NCBI GenBank assembly: GCA_946482325.1
Contig: CAMLRA010000025.1
Coordinates: forward strand, 1-34,329
Direction: 5' to 3'
Source of the DNA: an uncultured Chromatiaceae bacterium
GTDB lineage: Bacteria; Pseudomonadota; Gammaproteobacteria; Enterobacterales; Alteromonadaceae
Length of the DNA: 34,329 bases
A model generated the notes under the pieces. The model was not told the origin of the DNA and ran no database searches. It saw nothing but the letters and a program-made list of their open reading frames with translations. The translations under genes and the position numbers were made by a program. Below, in pieces: positions 19,017 through 27,989 of the stretch. Position 1 is the stretch's first letter, and every line of letters begins with the position of its first letter.

Positions 19017-22000
19017 GGGATACCTCGGCAACATAAACAGGTTTTTCCCGGCGTTTAGCCGGTAATGCCTGCAACATCGCAGGCACCAAAATCAGACTGA
19101 ACAACATACTAAAAGTCATACCACCGACAATAACGATAGCCAGACCGCGATAAATCTCGGTGCCCACGCCGGGGATCAGCGCCAGCGGCAACATGCCAAA
19201 AATACTGGTTAAGGTACTCATAAAAATCGGCCGGGCACGAATTTGTACTGCAAATTCAATAGCCTCCAGCTGTGGCAGACCAAGCGCCAGCGACTGACGA
19301 TATTGCTCGACCAGCAAAATAGCGTTGTTGACCACTAAGCCGAGCAAAATGATAAAACCAATCATCGTCAGTAAATCCAGCGACTGGAATACAAACAGAT
19401 TCAGTAATTTCAGCCCAAGCACACCGCCGGCCAGCGCCATGGGCATCGTCAGCAACACCAGCAGACTGTCACGCGCCGATTTAAACAAAGCTGCCATCAG
19501 TAAAAACAGGATCAGCACCGCCACCACAAAATTGGTCAGCATCGAATCCATGGCTTTTTCCAGCCGGTCAGCGCTGCCACGAAACTGCACCGTCATGTCG
19601 TTGCCATGTTTGTTACGCAGCGGCTGTACTATGTCCTGCTGCAATACATTGACCACATCTTCCAGCGCCATTGTCGCAGGTGGCGAGACCTGCAGGCTGA
19701 CGGTACGCAGGCCGTTGACCCGTAATAAGGTGGTGGGTCCGACTGTGCGCTGCATTTGCGTCAGCTGCCCCAAAGTTTGTACACCAGCTTGCTGGGTGAA
19801 AATCGGTGTGGCCTGTAATTGCTCCGGGTTGTCCCAGGCCGGCGCGCGCAGAATAATGTCCATCCGCTCGTTGCCGTCGAATTGCTCACCGACATAAATG
19901 CCGTCGGTTACAGCGCGAATAGCGGTCGCCACCGAAAAGCGGTCGACACCGGCCTGGGCAATATTGTGCTCATCCGGCAGAATACGCAGCTCCGGCTGGT
20001 TCTGTTGCAGACCCGGTTCCGCCTGCACATTCGCGCCCGGCAGTTTTTGCTCGATGATAGTTTTGGCCGCCGCAGCTTGCGCCATCAGGAAATCGGTATC
20101 AGGCCCCTGAAAATCGACAAACATTTCGCGGCCGGAGTTAAAACCAAAATTGAGCAAGCTGGCGCGGAAACTAAAAGATTCGGTATCGGGCAAGTCTTTT
20201 AAAATCTCGGTACGCAGCAAAGTCAGCATATCGTTGACCGAACGCGGGTCTTCCGGATACACAAACAGCACGTTAAACGCCGAGAACATCGACAGGTTGT
20301 AGCCTTTGATCGCCGGATACTTTTTATCCTCGTAATAAGGCTTCAGCCGCTGAACCAGTAACTGGCCAATTTCCTGTTCCATCACTTTGATGTTACCACC
20401 CGGTGGCAGGGTAAAACCGGTGAAAATGCCGTCGCCGTTGGCTTGTGGCAAGAAATCCGCTTTAGGCAATAACAGCAGCATCAGCAGCAGAGCGCCCGGC
20501 ACTAAGGCCAATGACCAGCCGATAGCACGGGTTTTACCTTTAGTGAGGCGCATCACAGCACGGCTGAGATGCATCCATTTTGCCGCCAGCGGATCTGGTT
20601 TGATATCGCTCGGTTTGAACCACAACATGGTGCAAACCGGCAATAAGGTCAGCGCCACCAGCATCGAGGCGGAAATTGACACGGCCAGCGTCAGGGCTAA
20701 ATCGTAAAACAGCTGCCCTTCCACGCCTTGCATATAAAGCACCGGCAGGAAAATAGCCACTGTGGTGGCGGTCGAGGCTAATAAAGCGCCACCGACCTGG
20801 CGGCAGCCCAGTTTAATCGCCGCCCCAAGCGCCAACCCCTGCTGCATCAGCCGGACGATATTTTCCTGCACCACAATGGCCGCATCCAGCACCATGCCGA
20901 CGGCAAAAGCCAGGCCCGCCAGCGAAATCACATTGAGGCTACGGCCAAACGCCTGCAGCACGACAAAGGCAATCAGCAGACAAACCGGAATGGTCAGGCC
21001 AATCAATAGCGTAGCTTTCCAGCCACGCAGGAAGATATACAAAATGCCCAAACTCAGCGCAACGCCGAGCCACAGGTTGGAATTGACCAGCGCAATAGCG
21101 CGGCGGATATGGATAGAGGCATCAAAACTCAGTTCCATTTCCAGCTGTTTTGGCGCCAGAATGTCACGGTTCAACTCCACAATGGCTTGATTCACTTCAT
21201 CTAAAATGGCGACCGTATTGGAGTTTTCACCGCGCTCCAGCGTCAGGTAATAGGCCGGCAAACCGTTGCGTTTGGTAAAGCCGTTGATTTCCGGATAGCC
21301 AAGTTCGACTTCAGCTATTTCCTGCAAATACACTGGCCGGCCCTGGTTGTAAGATACAATCATCCGCGCATAATCTGCCGGCTCAAACTGGCCTTCAAAG
21401 CGCACTGTGTATTGACGGCGGCCGACTTCAGCAAAACCGCCGGACATATTCACCGAGCGGCTGATACTGCTTTGCAGCTGTTCAATACCAATGCCCAGAG
21501 CGGCCATTTTGTAAGGGTCAAAGGTGATATGCAGTTCGCGCGGTAAATCTGACGCCAGTTGCACATTACTAACGCCGGGAATAGCCCGTAACCGTGGCCC
21601 GACATTGTCACGAATAAGCTTCAAATAAGGACCAAAATCATCACCAGCCGCCGGGTTCATTTGTTTAATCAGAATAGAAGCGACATTGCCACGCCCACTG
21701 CCGACGTTAATCTGCGGCTCCTGCGCTTCGCGTGGCCGCGGCGGCGCCTGATTCAGCGCGTTGATGACATCCAGCATGGCGCGCTGCATGTCCTGACCCA
21801 CTTCAAAAGTCAGCGAAATAGAGCCAAAGCCCTGACCGACATTACTTTGAATTTCGACCACGCCAGGCACATTACGCAGGGTATTTTCCTGCGGCTCTAT
21901 GATGGTCGCTTCCATCTCCTGCGGTGCCGCCGCCCGCCAGCCGTTATTGATAAAAATCTGCGGCCGGTCCAGATCCGGCAGTAATTGGATCGGTAATTTA

Positions 22001-22089
22001 TACAACGCCAGCAAGCCAAATAATAAAATCAGGCACACCAGCACAAAGGTCGCTGCAGGGTTTTTGCAGGCAGCACGGGTCAGATTCAT
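19003..22089 (-). CDS. RND efflux transporter permease (HAE1/AcrB-like)
   Basis: Inner-membrane proton-driven exporter of the resistance-nodulation-division superfamily. The 1028 residues have the usual layout: helix 1 at about 12-32, a large periplasmic loop, helices 2-6 (about 335-490), helix 7, a second periplasmic loop and helices 8-12 (about 870-1005). Helix 4 reads GMVLDAAIVVQEN, so Asp402 aligns with AcrB Asp407 while the second aspartate (AcrB Asp408) is Ala403. Helix 10 reads GLVVNNAILLVE, with Asn921 in the place of AcrB Lys940. The pump thus has only part of the classic AcrB proton relay. Similar variants exist in other RND lineages. Substrate range cannot be deduced. It is the first gene of a two-gene operon. 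Confidence 0.95.
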   Translation of the reverse strand: MNLTRAACKNPAATFVLVCLILLFGLLALYKLPIQLLPDLDRPQIFINNGWRAAAPQEMEATIIEPQENTLRNVPGVVEIQSNVGQGFGSISLTFEVGQDMQRAMLDVINALNQAPPRPREAQEPQINVGSGRGNVASILIKQMNPAAGDDFGPYLKLIRDNVGPRLRAIPGVSNVQLASDLPRELHITFDPYKMAALGIGIEQLQSSISRSVNMSGGFAEVGRRQYTVRFEGQFEPADYARMIVSYNQGRPVYLQEIAEVELGYPEINGFTKRNGLPAYYLTLERGENSNTVAILDEVNQAIVELNRDILAPKQLEMELSFDASIHIRRAIALVNSNLWLGVALSLGILYIFLRGWKATLLIGLTIPVCLLIAFVVLQAFGRSLNVISLAGLAFAVGMVLDAAIVVQENIVRLMQQGLALGAAIKLGCRQVGGALLASTATTVAIFLPVLYMQGVEGQLFYDLALTLAVSISASMLVALTLLPVCTMLWFKPSDIKPDPLAAKWMHLSRAVMRLTKGKTRAIGWSLALVPGALLLMLLLLPKADFLPQANGDGIFTGFTLPPGGNIKVMEQEIGQLLVQRLKPYYEDKKYPAIKGYNLSMFSAFNVLFVYPEDPRSVNDMLTLLRTEILKDLPDTESFSFRASLLNFGFNSGREMFVDFQGPDTDFLMAQAAAAKTIIEQKLPGANVQAEPGLQQNQPELRILPDEHNIAQAGVDRFSVATAIRAVTDGIYVGEQFDGNERMDIILRAPAWDNPEQLQATPIFTQQAGVQTLGQLTQMQRTVGPTTLLRVNGLRTVSLQVSPPATMALEDVVNVLQQDIVQPLRNKHGNDMTVQFRGSADRLEKAMDSMLTNFVVAVLILFLLMAALFKSARDSLLVLLTMPMALAGGVLGLKLLNLFVFQSLDLLTMIGFIILLGLVVNNAILLVEQYRQSLALGLPQLEAIEFAVQIRARPIFMSTLTSIFGMLPLALIPGVGTEIYRGLAIVIVGGMTFSMLFSLILVPAMLQALPAKRREKPVYVAEVSHEIA

Positions 22090-22133
22090 GGCATCAGTTC
22101 CACAGCGATTTCCACAAGGTTGATGCGCCGAGT

Positions 22134-22163
22134 ATATGAGGCAAGGCTGAAATTCCCAGTCAA
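22134..22163 (-). promoter_or_regulatory. Candidate promoter of the RND operon
   Basis: On the minus strand TTGACT (22158-22163) is followed after 18 bases by TCATAT (22134-22139); an alternative -10, TATACT at 22131-22136, is 21 bases away. Predicted start of transcription is near 22126, about 37 bases before the permease ATG. No regulator gene or clear operator is adjacent. Confidence 0.35.
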
Positions 22164-22284
22164 ATCTGGGACAGATGAGGGATTAAATGCAACAAAATAT
22201 TTAGTTGGGTGACTGGTCTTAAAGTTGTGGTGTTTGGTCGCAAAAGGGGGCGTTTTAGGCCCAGGGCGTGAAGATCCGCGCATT

Positions 22285-22326
22285 AAAAACAACAAGGCAC
22301 CGCAGTTGCCTGCAGTGCCTTGTTTT
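22285..22326 (-). terminator. Rho-independent terminator of rnpB
   Basis: Reading the minus strand, ACAAGGCAC and GTGCCTTGT pair, with an inner GCAG/CTGC stem after one mismatch and a 4-base loop, followed by TGTTTTTAAT. It starts about 10 bases after the 3' end of the RNase P RNA and separates it from the RND operon on the same strand. Confidence 0.85.
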
Positions 22327-22336
22327 GAAATGAAGT

Positions 22337-22699
<363 letters not shown>

Positions 22700-22706
22700 G
22701 GCGCGG

Positions 22707-22712
22707 ATTATA
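22707..22712 (-). promoter_or_regulatory. -10 box of the rnpB promoter
   Basis: A perfect TATAAT on the minus strand lies 7 bases before the predicted 5' end of the RNase P RNA, followed by a GC-rich discriminator (CCGCGCC) typical of stable RNA promoters. No good -35 at 16-18 bases was found. Confidence 0.7.
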
Positions 22713-22794
22713 CGCAGATCTTCAGCAGAACGCAGCAAGCATTCAGTGCTTATTATCCTGCTTCAGCCATGTCAGCCAAGGACAAAGAAAAATA

Positions 22795-22824
22795 TTTTCA
22801 TCAAATACATCACTTGTGTAATAT
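22795..22824 (+). promoter_or_regulatory. Candidate promoter of the outer-membrane barrel gene
   Basis: TTTTCA (22795-22800) and TAATAT (22819-22824) are spaced by 18 bases, with a predicted leader of about 28 bases to the ATG at 22859. It runs divergently from rnpB. Match to consensus is four of six in the -35 and moderate in the -10. Confidence 0.4.
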
Positions 22825-22858
22825 GGCGCGCTTTTATTTTTATAAGGATATATAAAAG

Positions 22859-23431
22859 ATGTTAAAACAATCATTTTTAGGTTTCATGCTGCTGGCAGCA
22901 ACTGCTGTTCAGGCAGAATCGGCAAATCCGTTGTACGCAGGTTTGGTATTGCAATCCAACACGCTGAAAATCAACACAGTCAGCGGCAATGCCAAATTTG
23001 AACCTGCGATGACGGGTGTCGCATTGGGTTTTGAATTCTACGACTATTTCGCACTGGAAGGCCGGGCACTGAAAGATAGTAACTCAGACGAACTGGGTCC
23101 GGTAAAAGTGAAAGTAAACAGCCAGTTCCAGGTCCAATTGCGGGCACATTACCCAGTACTGGAACAAGTACGCGTTTATGCCACCCTGAGCCACGTGCGC
23201 TCAAACTACGAAATGCGGGTGACTCCAAACGGCACCGGCGGTTATGCAGTTCGTTTTGACCAGAGCGGCGCCGGTTATGCGGCAGGTGTTGAATATCTGC
23301 TGACGCCACAATGGAAAATCGCAGTTGAACAACAATGGTTACCAGACGAAGATCTGAATGACCGTCTGACCGGCACCGGTATCAGCGCAGACGCCAAAGC
23401 GCTGACTTTCACTGCCAGCTACGCGTTCTGA
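22859..23431 (+). CDS. Small outer-membrane beta-barrel protein
   Basis: Predicted secreted outer-membrane protein of 190 residues. A signal peptide ends at AVQA (cleavage after about residue 19). The mature part alternates short beta strands and ends in SYAF with the terminal phenylalanine typical of barrel proteins recognised by the Bam machinery. The layout, including GVALGFEFYDYFALEGRA and YAAGVEYLLTPQWKIAVEQQ, resembles the eight-stranded OmpA/OmpX-like barrel domain (outer-membrane beta-barrel family). Function is unknown. AAGGA lies 10 bases before the ATG. It is a single-gene unit between rnpB and rsmI, closed by a terminator, and may be a later addition to this locus. Confidence 0.85.
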   Translation: MLKQSFLGFMLLAATAVQAESANPLYAGLVLQSNTLKINTVSGNAKFEPAMTGVALGFEFYDYFALEGRALKDSNSDELGPVKVKVNSQFQVQLRAHYPVLEQVRVYATLSHVRSNYEMRVTPNGTGGYAVRFDQSGAGYAAGVEYLLTPQWKIAVEQQWLPDEDLNDRLTGTGISADAKALTFTASYAF

Positions 23432-23449
23432 TAACCTTGCTTTAGTTTT

Positions 23450-23476
23450 AAAAAAGCGCCTTGCGGCGCTTTTTTT
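23450..23476. terminator. Bidirectional rho-independent terminator
   Basis: GCGCC and GGCGC pair around a TTGC loop, extended by A-run/T-run pairing on both sides. It lies between the converging barrel gene (plus) and rsmI (minus), and has a T-run on each strand, so it can serve both. Confidence 0.88.
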
Positions 23477-23527
23477 ATGTTTCCTGAACACCGCTGCAAT
23501 CTGGCACAGAGATATACGGCGGAACTA

Positions 23528-24382
23528 CTACTCGTCCTGGCCACTCCAGCTCAGCCCCAGCTTGTACAACGCATTTTTCTTTTCGCCATGAATTTCAGCC
23601 GTCAGCGCCGCAGCTTTTTTCAGTGGCAATTCTGCCATCAATAACCGCAACGTCTGCTGGGCGACCGGATTAATATCATCCGCGGCTTTTTCCACCGGTG
23701 GCGCTATCATCAGCACCATTTCGCCCTGACAGCGCTGCGGGTCCTCTTCCAGCCAGGCGATAATTTGCGCCGCGGTACCGTGTTCAAAATGCTCAAAGGT
23801 TTTGGTCAGCTCTTTGGCCAGCACCAGCTCGCGCTCAGCGCCGTACACAGCTATCACGTCCTGTAGCGTATCGATGACCCGGCGCGCTGCTTCGTAACAA
23901 ATCACTGTGCCAACACCTGGCGGAATGTCCTTCAGTACCTGCTGGCGCTGGCCGGATTTGGCCGGCAAAAAACCGATGAAATGAAATTTGTCTGTGGGTA
24001 AACCGGCGCAGCATAAGGCGGCAATTAAAGCGCAAGGGCCTGGAATCGGCACCACTCTGACGCCGGCGTCGCGGCATAACCGCACCAGGCTGTAACCTGG
24101 ATCTGAGATCAGCGGGGTGCCGGCGTCACTGATCAACGCCACGTTCTCCCCGGCTTTGATTTTTTCCACCAGACTGGCGGCGCGTTGTTTTTCATTGTGG
24201 TCGTGTAAGGATAAAAACCGTGCCGAAATGCCCAGATGGCTCATTAACTTACCGCTGTGACGGGTGTCTTCGGCTGCCACCCAGGCGACCTCGCGTAGCA
24301 CGGCTACGGCGCGCTGACTAATGTCATCCAGATGGCCTATCGGCGTGGCTACAATATATAAAACGGCTTCAGAGACAGACAT
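23528..24382 (-). CDS. rsmI: 16S rRNA (cytidine1402-2'-O)-methyltransferase RsmI
   Basis: SAM-dependent tetrapyrrole-methylase-fold enzyme adding the 2'-O-methyl to C1402, the nucleotide whose N4 is methylated by RsmH, also encoded here. The 284 residues (E. coli 286) begin LYIVATPIGHLDDIS, where the usual ATPIGNL has His in place of Asn. They continue with AEDTRHSGKLM, LISDAGTPLISDPGY and VPIPGPCALIAAL, and end in a C-terminal extension with KKNALYKLGL. A GGGA lies about 8 bases before the ATG. It diverges from lpoA, as in many gammaproteobacteria. Confidence 0.97.
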   Translation of the reverse strand: MSVSEAVLYIVATPIGHLDDISQRAVAVLREVAWVAAEDTRHSGKLMSHLGISARFLSLHDHNEKQRAASLVEKIKAGENVALISDAGTPLISDPGYSLVRLCRDAGVRVVPIPGPCALIAALCCAGLPTDKFHFIGFLPAKSGQRQQVLKDIPPGVGTVICYEAARRVIDTLQDVIAVYGAERELVLAKELTKTFEHFEHGTAAQIIAWLEEDPQRCQGEMVLMIAPPVEKAADDINPVAQQTLRLLMAELPLKKAAALTAEIHGEKKNALYKLGLSWSGQDE

Positions 24383-24476
24383 CAGGCATTCCCGGTAATC
24401 AACAGTTAATAGCTTGGCAGCCGGTCAAATGATGCATTCATCGCGGTGCGCTCTTGGGATGACCGGTCCGGACAAA

Positions 24477-24485
24477 TGGTATAAA
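24477..24485 (+). promoter_or_regulatory. Extended -10 promoter of the lpoA operon
   Basis: TGG followed by TATAAA forms an extended -10 about 25-40 bases before the possible lpoA starts; no good -35 at 17 bases was found, which extended -10 promoters tolerate. It lies in the 125-140 base divergent gap with rsmI. Confidence 0.5.
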
Positions 24486-24522
24486 CTAACGGCCATTCAA
24501 TCAGCTATTGTACCTGCGCATT

Positions 24523-26406
24523 GTGAAATCCAGCAAATTCCCGCTTCGTTTAACATCCTTGCTGCTCGGCCTTGGTCTGTTGTCCGGCTGTGGCAGCACA
24601 CCGGCGCCGGTACAAACGGTCGTCACAGCTCCAGTGCAACCGGTGCAAACCGCACCGGAAGAACCAGAAGCGGTTGCTGAACCGCTGTCGACTGAGCAGG
24701 CGGAAGTCAGTTATCAGCAGGTTGACAGTGAACCGGTGCCGGTGGCGCAGGACCAGGACGAACAGCTGCAACGCGACTTACTGGCGCAGGCCAAAGCTGC
24801 ACTCGCCACCGACCCCAAACGCACGCTGGCGATTTGTTATCAGTTACAACAATCGCTGTATAGCCAAATCCGCGCGCAAAACCTTTTACCGCTGCTGCAG
24901 GCCGCGATCGCCGACAAACAGCAGGCGCTGACGGAGCAGCTGGCCGCGCAGGTTAACCTGACTGACGTGCCGGAAGCTGACCGCCAGGCCTTCGCGCTGG
25001 CTTTGGCCAGCCATTATCGCCAGCAGGACGACAACGTGCGTGCCACTCAGACTTTGCTGGCGCTGGACGCCTGGCTTGGCAACAGCGCCGACAGCACAGC
25101 ACAGGATTTACTCTGGCAGCAGCTGGTGAAATTATCCGGCGCAGAACTGCAGGAATTAGGTACACAACAACACCCGCGGGCGCAGGCCTGGCTGGAATTG
25201 CTGCAATTAACCCAAGGTTTTGCCGGCGACCAGCAAGCCATACAACAGGCGCTGACTGACTGGCAACAACGCCATCCGATGTTACCGGCGCTGGATAAGC
25301 TGCCCAAAGATGTGCAGTTACTCAGTCAAACCCCGGCTTATAACCCTGAACGTATTGCCGTATTGCTGCCATTATCCGGCCCGCTGAAAAGCCTCGGGGA
25401 CGCCGTGCAATACGGTTTGGCTGCAGCTGCCGCCAAACAAAAACGCACTTTAGTTTTTATCGATTCCGCCAAACCGGCCGCTGAACTGCAGGCTGAAGTT
25501 ACGGCCGCTCAGGTGCAGTTTGTGATAGGCCCGCTGCTTCGCGAAGATATCGACAAAATCCAGCAACTACCCGACTGGCAATGGCCGACGTTGTTTTTAA
25601 ACGGCAAAGGTGATTTGCCAGCCAAAGCAGAGCAATATTTCTTTGCGCTGGCCTGGGAAGATGAAGCCGCCCAGATGGTGCAGGTATTTCGTCAGCGTCA
25701 GTATCAGGACCCGGTGCTGATTTATGCGGTCAATCCGATTGGTCAGCGGATGGCGCAGCATTTCCAGAGCCGCTGGGCTGAAAGCGGCGGCAGCGCGGTT
25801 GAAACTTACAGCTACGGCTCACAGGAACAACTGCAGGCGCTGATTAATAAATTCCTCGAAGCCGAAGCCAGTGAAGAAAGAGCAAAAGAAATCAACCGCT
25901 TAATTGGCCAGTCGATCAAAGCTGAATTACACAGCCGTCAGGACATCGATGCGATTTATCTGATTGCCGACCCGGTGCAGACGCGCTTTTTTAAACCTTT
26001 TATTGACGTCACTGTCAGCCCGACGGCGCGCCGGCTGCCGATTTTTACCAGCTCGCGCAGCCACAGCCTGAAAGTCGATAAAACCGACCAACGTGATTTA
26101 GCCGGCCTGACCATGACTGAAATGCCGTGGTTATTGCCCCAGGCCGCAACCGCCACGCCGCTGCGGCAGGAATTTGATAGCTTGTTTGCCGAACAGGAAG
26201 AACAGCTGCAACGATTGTTTGCGATGGGCCATGATGCGTTAATGCTGGTGGGTCATCTGAAGCAACAACAACAGTTCCCGGCCATGGCCTATCATGGCCT
26301 GACCGGCAGTTTACGCCTCGCTGACGGCCACAGTGTTCAGCGGCAGTTAACGCTGGCACAGTACCGTCAGGGCAAACTGCAACTGGTGGATAAAAAAGCG
26401 CCGTGA
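24523..26406 (+). CDS. lpoA: Penicillin-binding protein activator LpoA (LppC family)
   Basis: Outer-membrane lipoprotein that reaches through the periplasm and stimulates PBP1A. The GTG at 24523 gives MKSSKFPLRL and a normal lipoprotein signal with lipobox LSGC (Cys23). A TTG at 24508 adds five residues and is also possible; neither has a clear ribosome site. The product is 627 residues (E. coli 678). The N-terminal half is helical and Q/A/L-rich, like the TPR-like domain of LpoA. The C-terminal half begins about ERIAVLLPLSGPL and has a periplasmic-binding-protein fold with PVLIYAVNPIGQRMAQHF and IYLIADPVQTRFFKPF. It overlaps yraN by 4 bases. Confidence 0.93.
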   Translation: MKSSKFPLRLTSLLLGLGLLSGCGSTPAPVQTVVTAPVQPVQTAPEEPEAVAEPLSTEQAEVSYQQVDSEPVPVAQDQDEQLQRDLLAQAKAALATDPKRTLAICYQLQQSLYSQIRAQNLLPLLQAAIADKQQALTEQLAAQVNLTDVPEADRQAFALALASHYRQQDDNVRATQTLLALDAWLGNSADSTAQDLLWQQLVKLSGAELQELGTQQHPRAQAWLELLQLTQGFAGDQQAIQQALTDWQQRHPMLPALDKLPKDVQLLSQTPAYNPERIAVLLPLSGPLKSLGDAVQYGLAAAAAKQKRTLVFIDSAKPAAELQAEVTAAQVQFVIGPLLREDIDKIQQLPDWQWPTLFLNGKGDLPAKAEQYFFALAWEDEAAQMVQVFRQRQYQDPVLIYAVNPIGQRMAQHFQSRWAESGGSAVETYSYGSQEQLQALINKFLEAEASEERAKEINRLIGQSIKAELHSRQDIDAIYLIADPVQTRFFKPFIDVTVSPTARRLPIFTSSRSHSLKVDKTDQRDLAGLTMTEMPWLLPQAATATPLRQEFDSLFAEQEEQLQRLFAMGHDALMLVGHLKQQQQFPAMAYHGLTGSLRLADGHSVQRQLTLAQYRQGKLQLVDKKAP

Positions 26407-26744
26407 GCCGCGAGCGCGGTCAGCAGTTTGAAACCCTTGCCGCGCAGTATATGCAACAGCAGGGGTTGCAACTGCTGGCCCGTAATGTCAGTTGTCGCTT
26501 TGGCGAGCTGGATTTAATCTGTAAAGACCGGGACTGCCTGGTGTTTGTTGAAGTGAAATACCGTCAATCCAGCACTTTTGGCAGCGCTGCTGCAATGGTA
26601 ACGGCCGCTAAACAGCAGAAACTGCGTCAAAGCGCCAGTTGGTATCTGCAGCAAACCCAGTGGCGCGGCGCAGCAAGATTTGATGTGCTGGCGATTGAAG
26701 GCGAAGCGCCTTATCAGTTCAACTGGCTGAAAAATGCATTTTAA
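26403..26744 (+). CDS. yraN: YraN family protein (UPF0102), predicted nuclease fold
   Basis: Small protein of 113 residues with a PD-(D/E)XK-like core seen as FGELDLICKDRDCLVFVEVKYR: acidic residues in GELDLI and the EVK triad. The family is widespread and structurally similar to Holliday-junction resolvases; its function is not established. The GTG start overlaps the lpoA stop (GTGA), so translation is probably coupled. The order lpoA-yraN-diaA-dolP is conserved in gammaproteobacteria. Confidence 0.93.
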   Translation: MSRERGQQFETLAAQYMQQQGLQLLARNVSCRFGELDLICKDRDCLVFVEVKYRQSSTFGSAAAMVTAAKQQKLRQSASWYLQQTQWRGAARFDVLAIEGEAPYQFNWLKNAF

Positions 26745-26756
26745 GGATCCGTATTA

Positions 26757-27347
26757 ATGCAGGAACATATCCGGCAGCTGTTCTCAGAAAATATTCAGAC
26801 CATGATCGCCACCGGCGAAGCGCTGGCTGGCCCGATCGAAAGCGCAGCATTGACCATAGTGCAGGCGCTGATTAATGACCGTAAAGTGTTGTGTGCCGGC
26901 GAAGGCGCTGCCACGGCGTTGTCTGGCCATTTTGCCCGCTTGTTACTCGACCAGTTTGAAACCGAACGGCCTTGTTTGCCGGCCTGCGCGCTGAATAACG
27001 ATAACTCCGGCCTGGTGCAGGCATCGCAGCAACAGGACTATCTGGCCAGGCAAGTGCGCGCACTGGGTCAGGAAGGCGATATCCTGCTGGTGCTGTCGTT
27101 AAGCGGCGATGAAACCAGCCTGATCCGTGCCGTTGAAGCGGCGCTGACCAAAGATATGACCGTCATTGCGCTCACTGTGGATAACAACGGTGAACTATCA
27201 GGCCTGCTTGGCAATACCGACGTTGAGCTGCGGGTACCGGCCCATCGGCCGGCGCGTGTGTATGAATGTTATGCGTTTTTATTACACTGTGTGGTCGAGC
27301 TCATCGATAACACATTGTTTCCACAACAAGATGTTGACCTCATCTAA
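26757..27347 (+). CDS. diaA: DnaA initiator-associating protein DiaA (SIS domain)
   Basis: Sugar-isomerase-fold protein that in E. coli binds DnaA and promotes orderly loading at the replication origin. The 196 residues match E. coli DiaA in length and carry the SIS core (RKVLCAGEGAATALSGHFA at about 42-60, LLVLSLSGDETSLIRAVEAA near 105-124). The paralogue GmhA, a phosphoheptose isomerase, is similar. The position between yraN and dolP favours DiaA. AAGGA lies 9 bases before the ATG. Confidence 0.9.
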   Translation: MQEHIRQLFSENIQTMIATGEALAGPIESAALTIVQALINDRKVLCAGEGAATALSGHFARLLLDQFETERPCLPACALNNDNSGLVQASQQQDYLARQVRALGQEGDILLVLSLSGDETSLIRAVEAALTKDMTVIALTVDNNGELSGLLGNTDVELRVPAHRPARVYECYAFLLHCVVELIDNTLFPQQDVDLI

Positions 27348-27358
27348 AGGAGAATCTG

Positions 27359-27907
27359 ATGTTTAAGCTGCGTGATCTGCTGCAACTGGCCGCCATCGCC
27401 ACAGTCGCTGTGATGTTAAATGGCTGCGCCGCCAAAGACCGCCGGACGCTGGGCTCACAAATCGATGACAACAGCATCGTGATCAAAGCCGGCAATGCGA
27501 TTGAAGCGAACAAAACGCTGGACGAAAAAGCCAATATTAATGTCTACAGCTATAACGGCATCATTTTGCTGACCGGCCAGGCGCCAAACCAAAACATGGT
27601 TGACGAAGCCGGTGAACTGGTGCGACCGGTACAAGGCGCGAAGGACGTGCAAAACCAAATCCGCGTTGGCAATCCGACCTCATTCACCACCCGCAGCCGC
27701 GACAGCTGGATCACCACCCGCGTCAAGTCGTTACTGCTGGCCGACAAAGAAATCAGCGCGCTGAATATCCGTGTCATCACCGAAAACGGCGAAGTGTTTC
27801 TGATGGGCATAGTGACAGAACAGGAAGGCGACAAAGCCGTTGAAATTGCCCGCCATGTCAATGGTGTATCGCGGGTGATTAAAGCCTTCGAAACCCAATA
27901 TAACTAG
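27359..27907 (+). CDS. dolP: Outer-membrane lipoprotein DolP (YraP), two BON domains
   Basis: Lipoprotein supporting outer-membrane integrity at the division site and BAM function in E. coli. The 182 residues have a lipoprotein signal with LNGC (Cys23) and two BON domains at about 40-105 (NINVYSYNGIILLTGQAP) and 115-180 (NIRVITENGEVFLMGIV). AAGGAG lies 6 bases before the ATG, and the gene is 11 bases after diaA. It ends the lpoA operon, followed at once by a strong terminator. Length is close to E. coli DolP (191). Confidence 0.95.
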   Translation: MFKLRDLLQLAAIATVAVMLNGCAAKDRRTLGSQIDDNSIVIKAGNAIEANKTLDEKANINVYSYNGIILLTGQAPNQNMVDEAGELVRPVQGAKDVQNQIRVGNPTSFTTRSRDSWITTRVKSLLLADKEISALNIRVITENGEVFLMGIVTEQEGDKAVEIARHVNGVSRVIKAFETQYN

Positions 27908-27921
27908 TCGCTGTTCACGGC

Positions 27922-27959
27922 AAAAAAACGGGCGTCCCGACACAGGACGCCCGTTTTTT
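27922..27959. terminator. Bidirectional rho-independent terminator
   Basis: CGGGCGTCC and GGACGCCCG form a 9-base-pair stem with a 7-base loop, flanked by six A and six T that extend the stem and give a T-run on both strands. It lies between the converging dolP (plus) and DUF4382 lipoprotein (minus) genes. Confidence 0.93.
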
Positions 27960-27989
27960 ATTCAGCCGGCGCTACCTGCGCAACACCGC

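Noticed and set aside
24414..24680. Plus-strand 88-residue open frame before lpoA
   Set aside because: It overlaps the promoter and lipoprotein signal of lpoA in another frame and resembles no protein.
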